In this document: piece by piece, positions 45,146 to 55,300 of the stretch | Layout: every line of letters starts with the position of its first letter | Numbering within the stretch: the stretch's first letter is position 1 | From: Nonomuraea glycinis | GTDB taxonomy: Bacteria > Actinomycetota > Actinomycetes > Streptosporangiales > Streptosporangiaceae | Assembly: GCF_014646515.1 (NCBI RefSeq) | Contig: NZ_BMNK01000003.1 | Location: forward strand, 389,430 to 453,429 | Reading direction: 5' to 3' | DNA: 64,000 nt | The notes under the pieces: model-generated | What the model was told of the DNA's origin: nothing | The model's database searches: none | Seen by the model: only the letters and a program-made list of their open reading frames with translations | Translations under genes and position numbers: made by a program

Positions 45146-46533
45146 CCATGCTGCATGTCTCCGGAACCCGGCTCCGCAGAGCTGACGGCCAGTCCGTACG
45201 GCTACGCGGCGTGGGCCTGGGCGGCTGGATGAACCTGGAGAACTTCATCACCGGCCATCCGGCCAACGAGTCGTCCATGCGCGCCGCCGTACGCGAGGCG
45301 CTGGGCGAGGAGCGGGCCGCGCTCTTCTTCGACCGGCTGCTCACCTCCTTCTTCACCGACCAGGACGCGGCGCTGCTGGCCGGGCTGGGGATGAACTGCG
45401 TCCGCATCCCGATCAACTACCGGCACTTCGAGTCCGACGACCGACCCTTCGAGGTCATCGAGCAGGGCTTCCACCACCTCGACCGGGTCATCGACCTGCT
45501 CGGCGCGCGGGGCATCTACAGCGTCATCGACCTGCACGCGCTGCCCGGCTCGCAGAACCAGCACTGGCACTCCGACAACCCCACCCACATCGCCGCCTTC
45601 TGGCAGCACCGGCACTTCCAGGACCGCGTGGTGCACCTGTGGGAGGCTCTCGCCGACCACTACCGCGACCACCCCTGGGTGGCCGGCTACAACCCGGTCA
45701 ACGAGCCCGGCGACCCCAGCGGCAAGGTCGTCGGCCCGTTCTACGACCGGCTGGTGAAGGCGGTGCGCGCGGCCGACCCGCGGCATGTGCTCTTCCTCGA
45801 CGGCAACACCTACTCCACCGACTTCTCCGTCTTCCGGGAGATGTACGAGAACACCGTCTTCGTCTGCCACGACTACGCGCTGGCCGGGTTCGCCCACGGG
45901 GGCGGATATCCCGGCTTCACCCGGGGCGAGTGGTGCGACAGGAGCGAGCTGGAGCGCACCTTCGCCAAGCGGTCGAGCTTCCAGCGGGAGACGGGCACGC
46001 CGCTGTGGGTGGGCGAGTTCGGGCCCGTCTACACCGGTGATCCGGAGCGGGACAGGGAGCGCTACCAGATTCTGCGGGACCAGCTCGACATCTACGACGC
46101 TCATGACGCCGGTTGGTCGCTGTGGACGTACAAGGATGTGGGGTTGCAGGGGCTGGTGCACGCGAGCGGACCTTACGTGGAGCGGTTCGGCGCGTTCATC
46201 GACAAGAAGCGGCGGCTGGGCGCGGACCGGTGGGGCTCCACCATGGAGGAGGCCGACGAGGTCGTCGGCCCGCTGCACACGCTGGTGGAGACGGAGTTTC
46301 CCGGCTGGCGCCCCTACCCGTGGGGCGCCCGCTACCAGACCGACGACCTGATCAGGCACATCCTCATCGCCCAGGCGCTGCTGCCGGAGTACGCCGAGCT
46401 GTTCCGGGGGCTCGACGACAGTGAGCTGCTGGCGCTGGCGGACTCGTTCGCCCTGGCGGGGTGCGTGCGCCGGCAGCCGCTGCTCGACCTGCTCGCCGGC
46501 AGCCTCGGGGCGTCAGGGCGTCCAGGCGACTGA
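45142..46533 (+). CDS. GH5-type glycoside hydrolase, cytoplasmic
   Basis: 463 residues, no signal peptide. RGVGLGGWMNLENF opens the fold like GH5 exo-glucanases; NPVNEP gives the acid/base Glu188 and VGEFGP the nucleophile Glu292. VIDLHALPGSQN and HDY are further family marks. The C-terminal 110 residues (from about 350) go beyond the barrel and are unrecognised. Because it is cytoplasmic and coupled to the importer by ATGA, it should cleave imported beta-linked oligosaccharides. Exact linkage not readable. It overlaps the convergent next gene by 21 bases. Confidence 0.88.
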   Translation: MTMLHVSGTRLRRADGQSVRLRGVGLGGWMNLENFITGHPANESSMRAAVREALGEERAALFFDRLLTSFFTDQDAALLAGLGMNCVRIPINYRHFESDDRPFEVIEQGFHHLDRVIDLLGARGIYSVIDLHALPGSQNQHWHSDNPTHIAAFWQHRHFQDRVVHLWEALADHYRDHPWVAGYNPVNEPGDPSGKVVGPFYDRLVKAVRAADPRHVLFLDGNTYSTDFSVFREMYENTVFVCHDYALAGFAHGGGYPGFTRGEWCDRSELERTFAKRSSFQRETGTPLWVGEFGPVYTGDPERDRERYQILRDQLDIYDAHDAGWSLWTYKDVGLQGLVHASGPYVERFGAFIDKKRRLGADRWGSTMEEADEVVGPLHTLVETEFPGWRPYPWGARYQTDDLIRHILIAQALLPEYAELFRGLDDSELLALADSFALAGCVRRQPLLDLLAGSLGASGRPGD

Positions 46534-47568
46534 GACGAGGGTCGGTATGGCGCCCGGCCGGCAGGCGGCCTGGACGAGCATCGGCGAGGTCAGCGGGGCG
46601 GGCAGGTCGAGCTCCAGCGTGTTGCCGGACGTGGACCGGGTGGGCAGGTTCAGGACGCCGTCCTGCACGCTCATGATCTGCGCCACGGTGGGCGCCGCCG
46701 TGCACAGGGCCTCGCGGGTGGCGTGCCGCAGCCGCCGCGCCTCGCCGCCCACCCGGCGCAGGGCCCGCCGCATCAGCGCGCGGTCCCTGGCCGTGGCCGG
46801 CCTGCCGGTGCTCAGGTCGGCCCTGCTGCCGAGCCGGACGGTCAGCCGGCCGCCCGAGCCGAAGACGCCGAGCGGGACGGGGTTGACCACGAACAGACCA
46901 CTGCGGATGGTACGGCCACCGCGCCGGTTGAGGTTGGCCAGGCCGCCGGAGCTGATCAGCGACAGGAGTTCGCAGCGGGCGGCGTCCAGCTCCTCGCCCT
47001 GCTGGACGGCCCTCGGCTCGGGGACCTCCTCGAACGCCACGCTGTCGACGCGCAGGCCGGCCGTGCCGCCCTCCATGACCGACTCCGCCACGGCCGCGCG
47101 CACCTCCGGCGAGACGCCGCGGCCTTCGGCGATGTCCAGGAGCTCCACGCACACCAGGCCGTCGTCGGGGACCTCCTCCGGCATCAGGTCGAAGACCGCC
47201 TGGCCGCTCTTGATGCCGGGGCCGCCCTTGAGCAGCACGCACTGCCGCAGCCGCCCCTGGGCCCGGACCTGGATCAGCCGCTGCGGAAGCCGGGCCGCCT
47301 GACCCCGGACGTCCAGATGCCAGCCGGGGAAGGACGTCTCGTCCAGCGCCAGGGCCACCTTGACCCGCAGCCACCGCCCCCTGGTCACGACCTTGAACCC
47401 GACCAGCCCCGAGCGCTCGAACCGGCCCAGGATCTGCTTGCCCCGATGGAACTGGTCGGCCACCTGCAGCGCGGCCGCCTGCCCGCCGAACACCTCGATC
47501 GGCGGCGACAGCGGCACGATGACCTCATCGAGCTCGGTCGCGGGTCCGGTCAGGAGAGTCGTGGTCAT
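46513..47568 (-). CDS. Unrecognised protein coupled to a surface-polysaccharide-like gene
   Basis: 351 residues, no signal or membrane segment. N-terminal half is beta-rich: VFGGQAAALQVADQFHRGKQ, then GLVGFKVVTRGRWLRVKVAL and FPGWHLDVRGQAARL. The C-terminal half has helical segments rich in Arg (DRALMRRALRRVGGEARRLRH in two parts). No catalytic motif recognised. The ATG overlaps the upstream stop by four bases (ATGA), so the two proteins probably act together. Overlaps GH5 by 21 bases tail to tail. Confidence 0.7.
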   Translation of the reverse strand: MTTTLLTGPATELDEVIVPLSPPIEVFGGQAAALQVADQFHRGKQILGRFERSGLVGFKVVTRGRWLRVKVALALDETSFPGWHLDVRGQAARLPQRLIQVRAQGRLRQCVLLKGGPGIKSGQAVFDLMPEEVPDDGLVCVELLDIAEGRGVSPEVRAAVAESVMEGGTAGLRVDSVAFEEVPEPRAVQQGEELDAARCELLSLISSGGLANLNRRGGRTIRSGLFVVNPVPLGVFGSGGRLTVRLGSRADLSTGRPATARDRALMRRALRRVGGEARRLRHATREALCTAAPTVAQIMSVQDGVLNLPTRSTSGNTLELDLPAPLTSPMLVQAACRPGAIPTLVSVAWTP

Positions 47569-49193
47569 GATGCGCCCCTCGATGCGGTGAGGGCCTCGGC
47601 GAGCCCTGCTGGATCCCGGAAGTCGAACCTGCTGAGCAGCGGGTCGCGCCGCTCCCACATGCGGCGCACCGCGCGGTGCAGCGGATCGCCGTCCCGCTCC
47701 ACGTGCCGCATGCTGACCGACAGCGCGCGCAGATACTCCTCGCCCTCGCCCAGCTCCCAGTGCGGCAGCAGCGGCGAGGACACGTCGCCGCCGCTGCGCC
47801 GCAGCCACAGCCACAGCCGGGCCCGCTCGCGCTGCTCGGGAGCGAGGACGGACTCGCCCTTGGTGTGCCGGGAGACCGCCTCGGCGAGCAGCCGCCAGTA
47901 GTCGGCCCGCGTCTCGGCCACGTGCGACACGCCGCAACCGCTCCACGGCGACCAGCCGGCCTGGATCACCGGGATGCCGAAGGCGGGCAGCTCGCAGGCG
48001 ACCCGGCCACGGACCGTGACGCCCACGTCGGTCATGCTCCACAGCATGTTCTTCGACAGCGCCTGCCTGGGCAGGAAGGCCAGGTGCGGGCGGCGGGCGT
48101 GGCGGCCGGCCAGGGCGGCGAAGTGGCCGGTCGAGTCGTGGCGGTCCTGCTCGGGATGGTCGAGGAAGAGCCAGTTGACGGCGTCCTCGTCCGCCGCGAA
48201 CTCGGCCGTCTCCGCACACCATTCCGCGAAATCCTCGAACACTTCCCGATTCGTGCCTACGGCGTCGGAGACGGCGTGCTGGAAGACGGTGACGATCGGG
48301 CGGTCCGGGTCGAGGCCGAGCCGGTCGCAGCCGTGCCCGCGCAGCTGACGCCGCTCCGTCTCGGTGCGCAGCTCGAAGGAGTTCACGCTGCCGCCGCGCC
48401 ACCAGCTCCCCCGCTCGCCCTTCACCCGCCAGGCCACCAGCTCCGCGCCCGGCCTGAGCAGGTTCCGCTGCGGCCAGACGCACTCGTCGAAGTAGCGGGC
48501 CAGGCGGCCGGTCAGCTCCTCGTGGAAGGTGCCCGCCGCGGGGGTGCCGGGGAAGAGCGCGTACGCGCCCATCGACCCGCCGCTCTGGGTGTGCACGATC
48601 GGTACGTCCCTGCGCATGGCCGTCTCGACCGCCAGCCCCCACTGGTCGTAGTCCACCTGGCCGGTGACGAGGGCGACGGGCGACAGCTCGGCGAACAGCC
48701 GGTCGTAGACGGCCGACAGGGCTCTGGAGCGCCCGCGCCGCGCGCGGTGCCGCTCGTCCTCGACGCCGGGCAGCCTGGGCGTCCGGCTCAGCCGGAGCAG
48801 CGTCGCCCTCTCCAGCGCCTCCAGCGCCGCCGAGCCGATCCCGGCGGCGGGGCCGTCCCCCTCGTCGGCGAGCCTGCGGTCCACGAGGTCGTGCACGTCG
48901 ATGATCTCGGCCGCGCCGAACGCCTCGGCCAGCCGGCGTACCCGCTCGACGTCGAACCGCTCCCACAGCACCCCGCTCAGCTCCCGGTCGGTGCCGGTCA
49001 GCACGACGAGCCGCGCGGAGGTCAGGTCACAGATCGCGTTGGCGAGCAGGAGATTGCGTACGACGAGCCGGACGTCCTGCTGCATGGCCTCGACCACCAC
49101 GCAGGCGCCCGGCCGGTGGTGCCGCTTGCCCCAGTAGGCGCTCGCCGCGGAGAGCAGGCGTTCGAACTGCTCCCCGTCCCCGACAGCACTCAT
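47565..49193 (-). CDS. GT-B-like surface polysaccharide/teichoic-acid-type transferase
   Basis: 542 residues. The C-terminal half has the layout of capsule/CDP-glycerol-type GT-B enzymes: VTVFQHAVSD, WLFLDHPEQD, then a nucleotide-binding region with VTVRGRVACELPAFGIPVI and a Ser/Gly loop. The N-terminal half resembles the acceptor domain (VVEAMQQDVRLVVRNLLLANA). The start is the ATG at 49193 (MSAVGDGE); an earlier frame adds a Cys/Arg-rich stretch. Transfers a sugar or polyol phosphate, probably at the cytoplasmic face. Coupled to the unknown 351-residue partner. Confidence 0.7.
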   Translation of the reverse strand: MSAVGDGEQFERLLSAASAYWGKRHHRPGACVVVEAMQQDVRLVVRNLLLANAICDLTSARLVVLTGTDRELSGVLWERFDVERVRRLAEAFGAAEIIDVHDLVDRRLADEGDGPAAGIGSAALEALERATLLRLSRTPRLPGVEDERHRARRGRSRALSAVYDRLFAELSPVALVTGQVDYDQWGLAVETAMRRDVPIVHTQSGGSMGAYALFPGTPAAGTFHEELTGRLARYFDECVWPQRNLLRPGAELVAWRVKGERGSWWRGGSVNSFELRTETERRQLRGHGCDRLGLDPDRPIVTVFQHAVSDAVGTNREVFEDFAEWCAETAEFAADEDAVNWLFLDHPEQDRHDSTGHFAALAGRHARRPHLAFLPRQALSKNMLWSMTDVGVTVRGRVACELPAFGIPVIQAGWSPWSGCGVSHVAETRADYWRLLAEAVSRHTKGESVLAPEQRERARLWLWLRRSGGDVSSPLLPHWELGEGEEYLRALSVSMRHVERDGDPLHRAVRRMWERRDPLLSRFDFRDPAGLAEALTASRGAS

Positions 49194-49333
49194 ATGCCAC
49201 TCCCTCGCTCGACCGCAGCAGCCGCGTAGACGCTTCCAGAACGGGCGCGGGACCGGCTCGCGCAACACGCGATCCTTTGCCGTAGCCGCGCACGGCCATG
49301 AAGCTCAAGTGGTACGGGCGGGGGGTGGTGATG

Positions 49334-50704
49334 TCATCGGTTGGGGAAGGTGTGGGTGTTGTCGCGTGGGTTCGGGTCCAGGGAGGTGGACGTCACCGAG
49401 ACGGTGATCTTCCGGTGGGCGGGGGCGCGGCCCTTGATCGGGATGCTCACCCGTGCCGGGCTGCCCGGTCGTACGACCGCGATCGTGCAGGCCACCCGCT
49501 GCCGCACCGCCGCGCACGACGACCCCGGGGCCAGGCTCAGCCCTCGGGGCAGCCGGAAGGTGACGGGCACCTGCGCGGCCGCCATCAGGCCGCCCATCCG
49601 GACCGTGGCGGTGACCCGGCCGGGCGACCGTGTTCCCTTCACCGAGAGCGCGTCGTAGACGCCGCCCGGATCCGCCTGGCGCACCAGGACCCCGTAGCCC
49701 TCGGCGCCCAGCGGGTTGGCGACGCTGTACCCGTCGCCCGGCACGTCGCCCGCCCCCGAGGACAGCACCCCGACCAGCAGGCCGGTGCTCCTGTCGAGCC
49801 ACGGCCCGCCGCTGTTGCCGCCGTACAGGTGACAGTTGACGGTGTGCAGCCGCCCGGACGTCCCCATCGGCCGGATGTAGCCGGGTGTGACGGTCGTCCG
49901 GCCCAGGCACCAGAGCTGGTGGGAGCCGTCGTAGGGAGGGTCGCTCGGGTAGCCCATGCTCACGACGGTGTAGCGGCCGGCCCGGCCGCGCATCGGGGTG
50001 AAGGCGCCGACCGTGTCCTGCAGCGTGGCACTCCCCCGCTTACCGACCTCGACCAGCGCGATGTCGTACACCGAGTCCCAGTCCCACATCCCCGCGCCGG
50101 TGTAGGCGTGCGGCTTCCAGACCCGCCGCACCCCCCACGCGCCGTACGGCGCGCCCTTGCCCTGTCCGTCGTACGCGGGCACGAACGCGAGATTCGACGA
50201 CCAGGTGCCCTGGCCGGTCCGCCGGGAGACGCCGTACACGCAGTGCGCTGCCGTCGCCACCAGCAGCCCGCCGGCCGACCGCACCACCGCCCCGGTGCAC
50301 GACCTGCGTCCGCCGTCGGCGTCGAGCAGGAATAGCCGCCCGGTGGCCCTGCTGGCCGCCGACCCCCCGTACGGCCTGGCCACGCGGGCATAGCCGTTGA
50401 CGTCACCCCCGGGCGTGAGCCTGCTCCCGTCCGGCACCCCCCGCCCCACCCCACTCCGCGTGCCCGGAGAACGCCCCATGCCCGGCGTGCGTTCGGCGCC
50501 TGGCGGTGGTGCGGTGTGGCCCGGCAGGTCGGCCGCGTCCGCGTGGGACTGGTTACTGGCCGTCCAGTACTCCACCGCCCGTCGCGGATCCATCACCGGC
50601 GAGGCGTCCACCTGCGGCACGTCCCCGGCATCGGCCGCCAGGCCGGGCGGCGTCAAAGCGGTGCCGGCGACGGCGAGAACCAGCAGGATCCTTCGGCGTG
50701 ACAT
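49334..50704 (-). CDS. Secreted trypsin-like serine protease
   Basis: 456 residues. Signal peptide (about 1-23), then a Pro/Gly-rich propeptide (about 24-110), then a chymotrypsin-fold domain. Catalytic triad: His154 (TAAHC), Asp214 (VYDIALVE), Ser298 (GNSGGP). Beyond it, a C-terminal beta-rich part (about 350-456) with two cysteines, possibly a binding module. Exported and self-activated by analogy with related streptomycete proteases. Confidence 0.9.
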   Translation of the reverse strand: MSRRRILLVLAVAGTALTPPGLAADAGDVPQVDASPVMDPRRAVEYWTASNQSHADAADLPGHTAPPPGAERTPGMGRSPGTRSGVGRGVPDGSRLTPGGDVNGYARVARPYGGSAASRATGRLFLLDADGGRRSCTGAVVRSAGGLLVATAAHCVYGVSRRTGQGTWSSNLAFVPAYDGQGKGAPYGAWGVRRVWKPHAYTGAGMWDWDSVYDIALVEVGKRGSATLQDTVGAFTPMRGRAGRYTVVSMGYPSDPPYDGSHQLWCLGRTTVTPGYIRPMGTSGRLHTVNCHLYGGNSGGPWLDRSTGLLVGVLSSGAGDVPGDGYSVANPLGAEGYGVLVRQADPGGVYDALSVKGTRSPGRVTATVRMGGLMAAAQVPVTFRLPRGLSLAPGSSCAAVRQRVACTIAVVRPGSPARVSIPIKGRAPAHRKITVSVTSTSLDPNPRDNTHTFPNR

Positions 50705-50786
50705 CGATCCCCCATCTCTTTCCGGAGCACCCTAGGTCACATCGCGCACACGTTCGGTGAGCAACGCTGCCGGATAGGCTCGCGGC

Positions 50787-51359
50787 ATGGCATGTGATCG
50801 CATCCGGCTCGTCCCACTGGAGGTGGCCGACGCCGAAGAGATGGCGGAGGCGCTGAGCGGCGAGGACCTCTACACCTTCACCGGCGGCACCCCGCCCACG
50901 CCGGCGGAACTGCGCGAGCGCTACGCCAGGCAGGTCGTGGGCCACTCCCCGGACGGCCGCGAGGAGTGGCACAACTGGATCATCCGCACGGTGCCCGACG
51001 ACGAGGCGATCGGCTACGTACAGGCGACGATCGTGGACCCAAGCCGACAAGCGGACATCGCGGCAGGCCGACCGGCGGAGAACGCGGACCCGAGTCGACG
51101 GGCGGAGGACGCGGGCAGCGGGCGGCGGGCCGAGGTCGGTTGGGTCGTGGAGGTGCGGTGGCAGGGGCGGGGGTATGCGGCCGAGGCCGCTCGCGCGCTG
51201 GTCGCCTGGCTGGACGGGCGCGGCGTGGCGACGGTCGAGGCGCACATCCACCCGCGTCACGAGGCCTCGGCCGCCGTCGCCCGGCAGGCGGGCCTGCTGC
51301 CCACCGAGCGGTTCGACGACGGCGAGCGGCTGTGGCGGCGTTCGCGGGACACGCCGTGA
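50787..51359 (+). CDS. GNAT acetyltransferase with low-complexity insert
   Basis: 190 residues. Acetyl-CoA site region QGRGYAAEAARALVAW near residues 130-145; GWVVEV before it. Transfers an acyl group from CoA; close to the RimJ/RimL group. Residues about 80-114 (DPSRQADIAAGRPAEN then DPSRRAED and GSGRRAE) form a degenerate repeat between two beta strands not expected in the fold. Confidence 0.8.
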   Translation: MACDRIRLVPLEVADAEEMAEALSGEDLYTFTGGTPPTPAELRERYARQVVGHSPDGREEWHNWIIRTVPDDEAIGYVQATIVDPSRQADIAAGRPAENADPSRRAEDAGSGRRAEVGWVVEVRWQGRGYAAEAARALVAWLDGRGVATVEAHIHPRHEASAAVARQAGLLPTERFDDGERLWRRSRDTP

Positions 51360-51432
51360 CCGTGCCGCGCTCCCGGCGGTCAGGTTCGCCGACAATGGCC
51401 GCAGAGCAAGATCCGACAGAGGAGTCTCACCC

Positions 51433-52227
51433 GTGCACATCGATCTCACCGGAAAGACCGCGCTGGTCACCGGCTCGACCCAGGGCATCGGAGCCGCCAT
51501 CGCGGCCGGGCTGGCCCGGTCGGGGGCGCGGGTCGCGGTCAACGGCCGGGGCGACGCGTCGGTCAGCGCGGCCATGGACCGGATCCGGGCCGACGTGCCG
51601 GACGCGGACCTGGTCGCGGCGCCGGCCGATCTCGGCACCGAGGAGGGGGCCGATCGGGTGCTGCGGAAGCTGCCGCAGGTGGACATCCTGGTCAACAACC
51701 TCGGCATCTTCGGCGCCGTACCCGCTCTGGAGATCAGCGACGCGGAGTGGCGGCGCTACTTCGAGATCAACGTGCTGGCCGCGATCCGGCTGACCCGCGC
51801 CTACCTGCCGGGCATGCGGGAGCGGTCCTGGGGCCGGATCCAGTACATCGCCAGTGACTCGGCCATCGTCATCCCCGCCGAGATGATCCACTACGGCATG
51901 TCCAAGACCGCCCTGCTGGCGGTCTCCCGGGGCTTCGCCAAGGAGGCGGCGGGCAGCGGCGTCACGGTCAACTCGGTGATCGCCGGCCCGACGCACACCG
52001 GCGGCGTGGAGGACTTCGTCTACCAGCTCGTCGACCGCGACCTGCCGTGGGAGGAGGCGCAGCGGGCGTTCATGCGCGAGCACCGCCCCCAGTCGCTGCT
52101 CCAGCGGCTGATCGAGCCCGAGGAGATCGCCAACTTGGTCGTCTACCTCAGCTCCCCGCTCGCCTCCGCCACGACGGGCGCGGCGGTCCGGGTCGACGGA
52201 GGGTATGTGGACTCCATCGTCCCCTGA
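51433..52227 (+). CDS. Short-chain dehydrogenase/reductase
   Basis: 264 residues. TGSTQGIGAA binds the nucleotide, NNLGIFG replaces NNAG, and the active site is YGMSKTA with Ser in IASDSA. GTG start with GAGGAG upstream. The last segment VRVDGGYVDS is typical. NAD(P)H-dependent; substrate unknown. A separate transcription unit 73 bases after GNAT. Confidence 0.88.
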   Translation: MHIDLTGKTALVTGSTQGIGAAIAAGLARSGARVAVNGRGDASVSAAMDRIRADVPDADLVAAPADLGTEEGADRVLRKLPQVDILVNNLGIFGAVPALEISDAEWRRYFEINVLAAIRLTRAYLPGMRERSWGRIQYIASDSAIVIPAEMIHYGMSKTALLAVSRGFAKEAAGSGVTVNSVIAGPTHTGGVEDFVYQLVDRDLPWEEAQRAFMREHRPQSLLQRLIEPEEIANLVVYLSSPLASATTGAAVRVDGGYVDSIVP

Positions 52228-52337
52228 ACGACCCGTGGCCGGGCGACGGGAGGTTCCCATCGCCCGGCGGCGGACCGTCGCCGATCGGCTTCACCGCCCT
52301 GCGCGAGCAGATCGGCGACGACCTCTCGGCAGCCGGT

Positions 52338-55300
52338 TCAGCGGAGGTTGAACAGGCGGGTGCTGGTCTGCTTGAGGGTGTTGCCCTCGGCGTCCCAGGC
52401 CTCGACCTTCAGGCTGACCGCGCCCTTGGTGTCGCGCAGCGACGGGTAGTGGGTGGAGGCGGTGTAGGCGCCGTCACGGTCGCGCTTGACCTTGACGGAG
52501 GTCCACTTGGCGCCGTCGTCGGTGCTCATCCACAGCTTGAGCCCGGCGATCTTCGGCATCTTCGCCGCGGAGGGCGAGTGGTAGGCCTCGACGGTGAACC
52601 TGTGGGATCGGCCGGCGCGGACGGTGTTGTCCAGCGCCAAGGTGTCGCCCAGATCGTAGCCGGCGAAGACGACGGGCGTGGGCCGGCATTGCTCGGTGAC
52701 TCCCTCGATGATCCAGTACTTGCAGAACGATCCCGGCAGCACGTGTTCCTTGGCCGGCGGAGCGCGGAACGTCCACTCGGTGTCGTGCTGGGCGTTCTTC
52801 GCGGTCAGCCGGTAGGTGCCGGAGCCCTTGGGCAATGTGAACGCGGGGAGATTGTCCAGGCCGGGCCGGGTGACGCGCGGGATCTCCGTTCCGTCCCGGT
52901 AGAGATGCAGGTCGTAGACCGGGGTGAGGAGAGCGTCGCCCTTCCAGAATCCGCTGCTGACCGGGTGCTTGTCGGGCGTGCCCGACGGGGCGAACTCGGC
53001 CCAGAGGGTGTCGCCCTGCACGCAGATCATGCATGTCAGGTCGATGCCCTGCGTGGTGAGGGGCGGCGCGTCCTTGTCGGCGAGGGCGTAGACCCTGTCC
53101 GACGCCGTCTGGGCGCCCGGCGTCAGGCCGGCGGTGAACCACTGCTGCCGGGTACGGCCGGGCCGGTCGAACACCTCGGCGCGGAACCGGGTGTCATAGA
53201 AGGTCGTCCGCTCCAGGTTGGACGAGGACATGCCGTGTGAGTGGATGACGGTGGGATCGACCGGTCCGATCCATTCGGTCCGGGTGGTCGGCCCGGTGAA
53301 GGCCATCGACCCGAAGTCCGAGGTGGACGTCGTCGTGGCGATGACGTCGTCCTGCTTGTAGAGGGTGCGCCAGTTGTTGAACCTGGCCGGTTGGGAGGCG
53401 TGGACGTCCAGGTCGACCTGGACGAGCTGCTTGCGGGTGAGGGTGTGGTGCAGGGACTTAGGCACGCTGCCCTCGGCGTACGGCTTGAGGACGTAGGTGT
53501 AGGGCGTGTCCGGTGTGCCCGTCACCTGGACGGAGACCGGCTCGCTCGCGAGCCGCGCGCGCAGCTTCAGTCCCTCCCTGTTCGACAGGGATACGTTCGG
53601 GATGCTGATGGGCTTGGGATCGCCGGTGTTGAGCTCCTGCTCGACACTGATCGGAAGGGCGCACAGGCCGCTCTTCGACGGGAAGATGGCTACTCCGGCC
53701 GCGCCGGCTTCGCGAATGGCGATGATCTGGCTGATCCAGGCCCAGCACTTCAAGCCGCCGTCCGGCGCGGGCCCCGTCTCCATGAGGATCAGCTTCCCAC
53801 GCAGGTCCTTTCCGGCGATGTCCTCGGCCCGGCCCGCGCCGACGTCGACGAGGGGCAGGGTCCGCGTCCCGGTGAACGGCTTCCAGTCGGGCTGGTTGCC
53901 CTGGATGGGCCCGGTTCCGAAGTCGATGTGCTGGGGGGCGACCGGATTCAGGGTGATCGGCTTGTGCCTGCCCGCGGTCATGGTGACCTGGGCGTGGCCG
54001 AGCGTCCATTGGCCGGCGAAGCGGAACTTGCCCTTGGTGACCGGCTTGGTGGGGATGGCCCACACCTTCGCCCACGCGCCGTGCTGCAGGCCCGAGGTCA
54101 CGGTGGTGCCGTACGGCTGACCGTTGGCGATGGTCCGCTGGGTTGCGACGACCCAGATGTTGTTCAGCGGCTCGGCGGGCTTCGGCGTGCTGAAACGGAC
54201 CTGGGAGGCCTGCCGGGCGTCGAGCGTGATCTCGGTGTCACCGGTGACGGTGACCTCCGGACTGATCAGGAACGTCTCGTTGTAGCGGTCGTCGGAGTCC
54301 ACCGTGCCCAGCAGCTGCATCACCGAGTGCGTGCCGACCGGGACCCGGGTGACCGTGGTCCCCTCCCGCGACACTACGGTGCCACCGAGGTATCCCTTCT
54401 CGCCGTCGACGTCGAGGGTCTGCTGGTACCACGGCGCGGCGGGCTGACCGTCCCTGCCGATGGTGTGGACGGTGAGCTGGACCAGCGGAGCCTCGCGCAC
54501 CACGCCCACCGGGGTGGTCAGCCGGATGCCGTCGGCCTCGGCCGTCACGGAGCCGGAGTAGCTGCTGAGATCCAAGCCGGCCGTGTCGAGGGTGACGGTC
54601 GCCGTGGCGGTGCCGCCCGCGGGCACGGTGAGGGTCGGATCGGTGCTCAGCCTTTCCTCCACCGCGGTCCCGCCGGCGGTGCGCAGGGCAGGGGTGAGCG
54701 TGAGGGTGACCGGCTGGTCGGTGAGGTTGCTGTAGGAGAGCGCACGCCGCAGGGGTTCGCCCTCCTCGGTCACCGAGCCGAAGCCGATCCCGGCGGTGGT
54801 GGCGAAGACCCGCTGGGTGTGCGCCTTGGCCAGGTCCACCCGTCCTGCGCCCTGCTCGTACACGCTGAAGCCGTCGTCCTTGGCCGTGGACATCAGCGCG
54901 GACTTGAGCAGCGGCCCCTTCCAGTCGGGGTGTAGCTGCGCCATGATCGCCGCCGCGCCCGCGACGTGCGGCGTGGCCATCGAGGTGCCGGACGCACTGG
55001 TGTAGCGGTCGTCGACGGGCGTGCCCATCGTGGTGCCCGCGGCGCGCGCCGCGGCGATGTCCACACCGGGTGCGGCGATGTCGGGCTTGAGACCCGAGTC
55101 GCCGAACCGGGGCCCCCGGCCGGAGAAGTCGGCCATCTGATCCTGCTTGTCGACCGCGGCGACGGTGAGCGCTGCCTCGGCCGTGCCGGGCGCGGCCACG
55201 GTCCCGGGGAGGGCGCCGGAGTTACCCGCCGCGATGACGAACAGGGTGCCGGTGGAGGCGCTCAGGTCGTTGACCGCCTGGCTGATCGGGTCGGTGCCGT

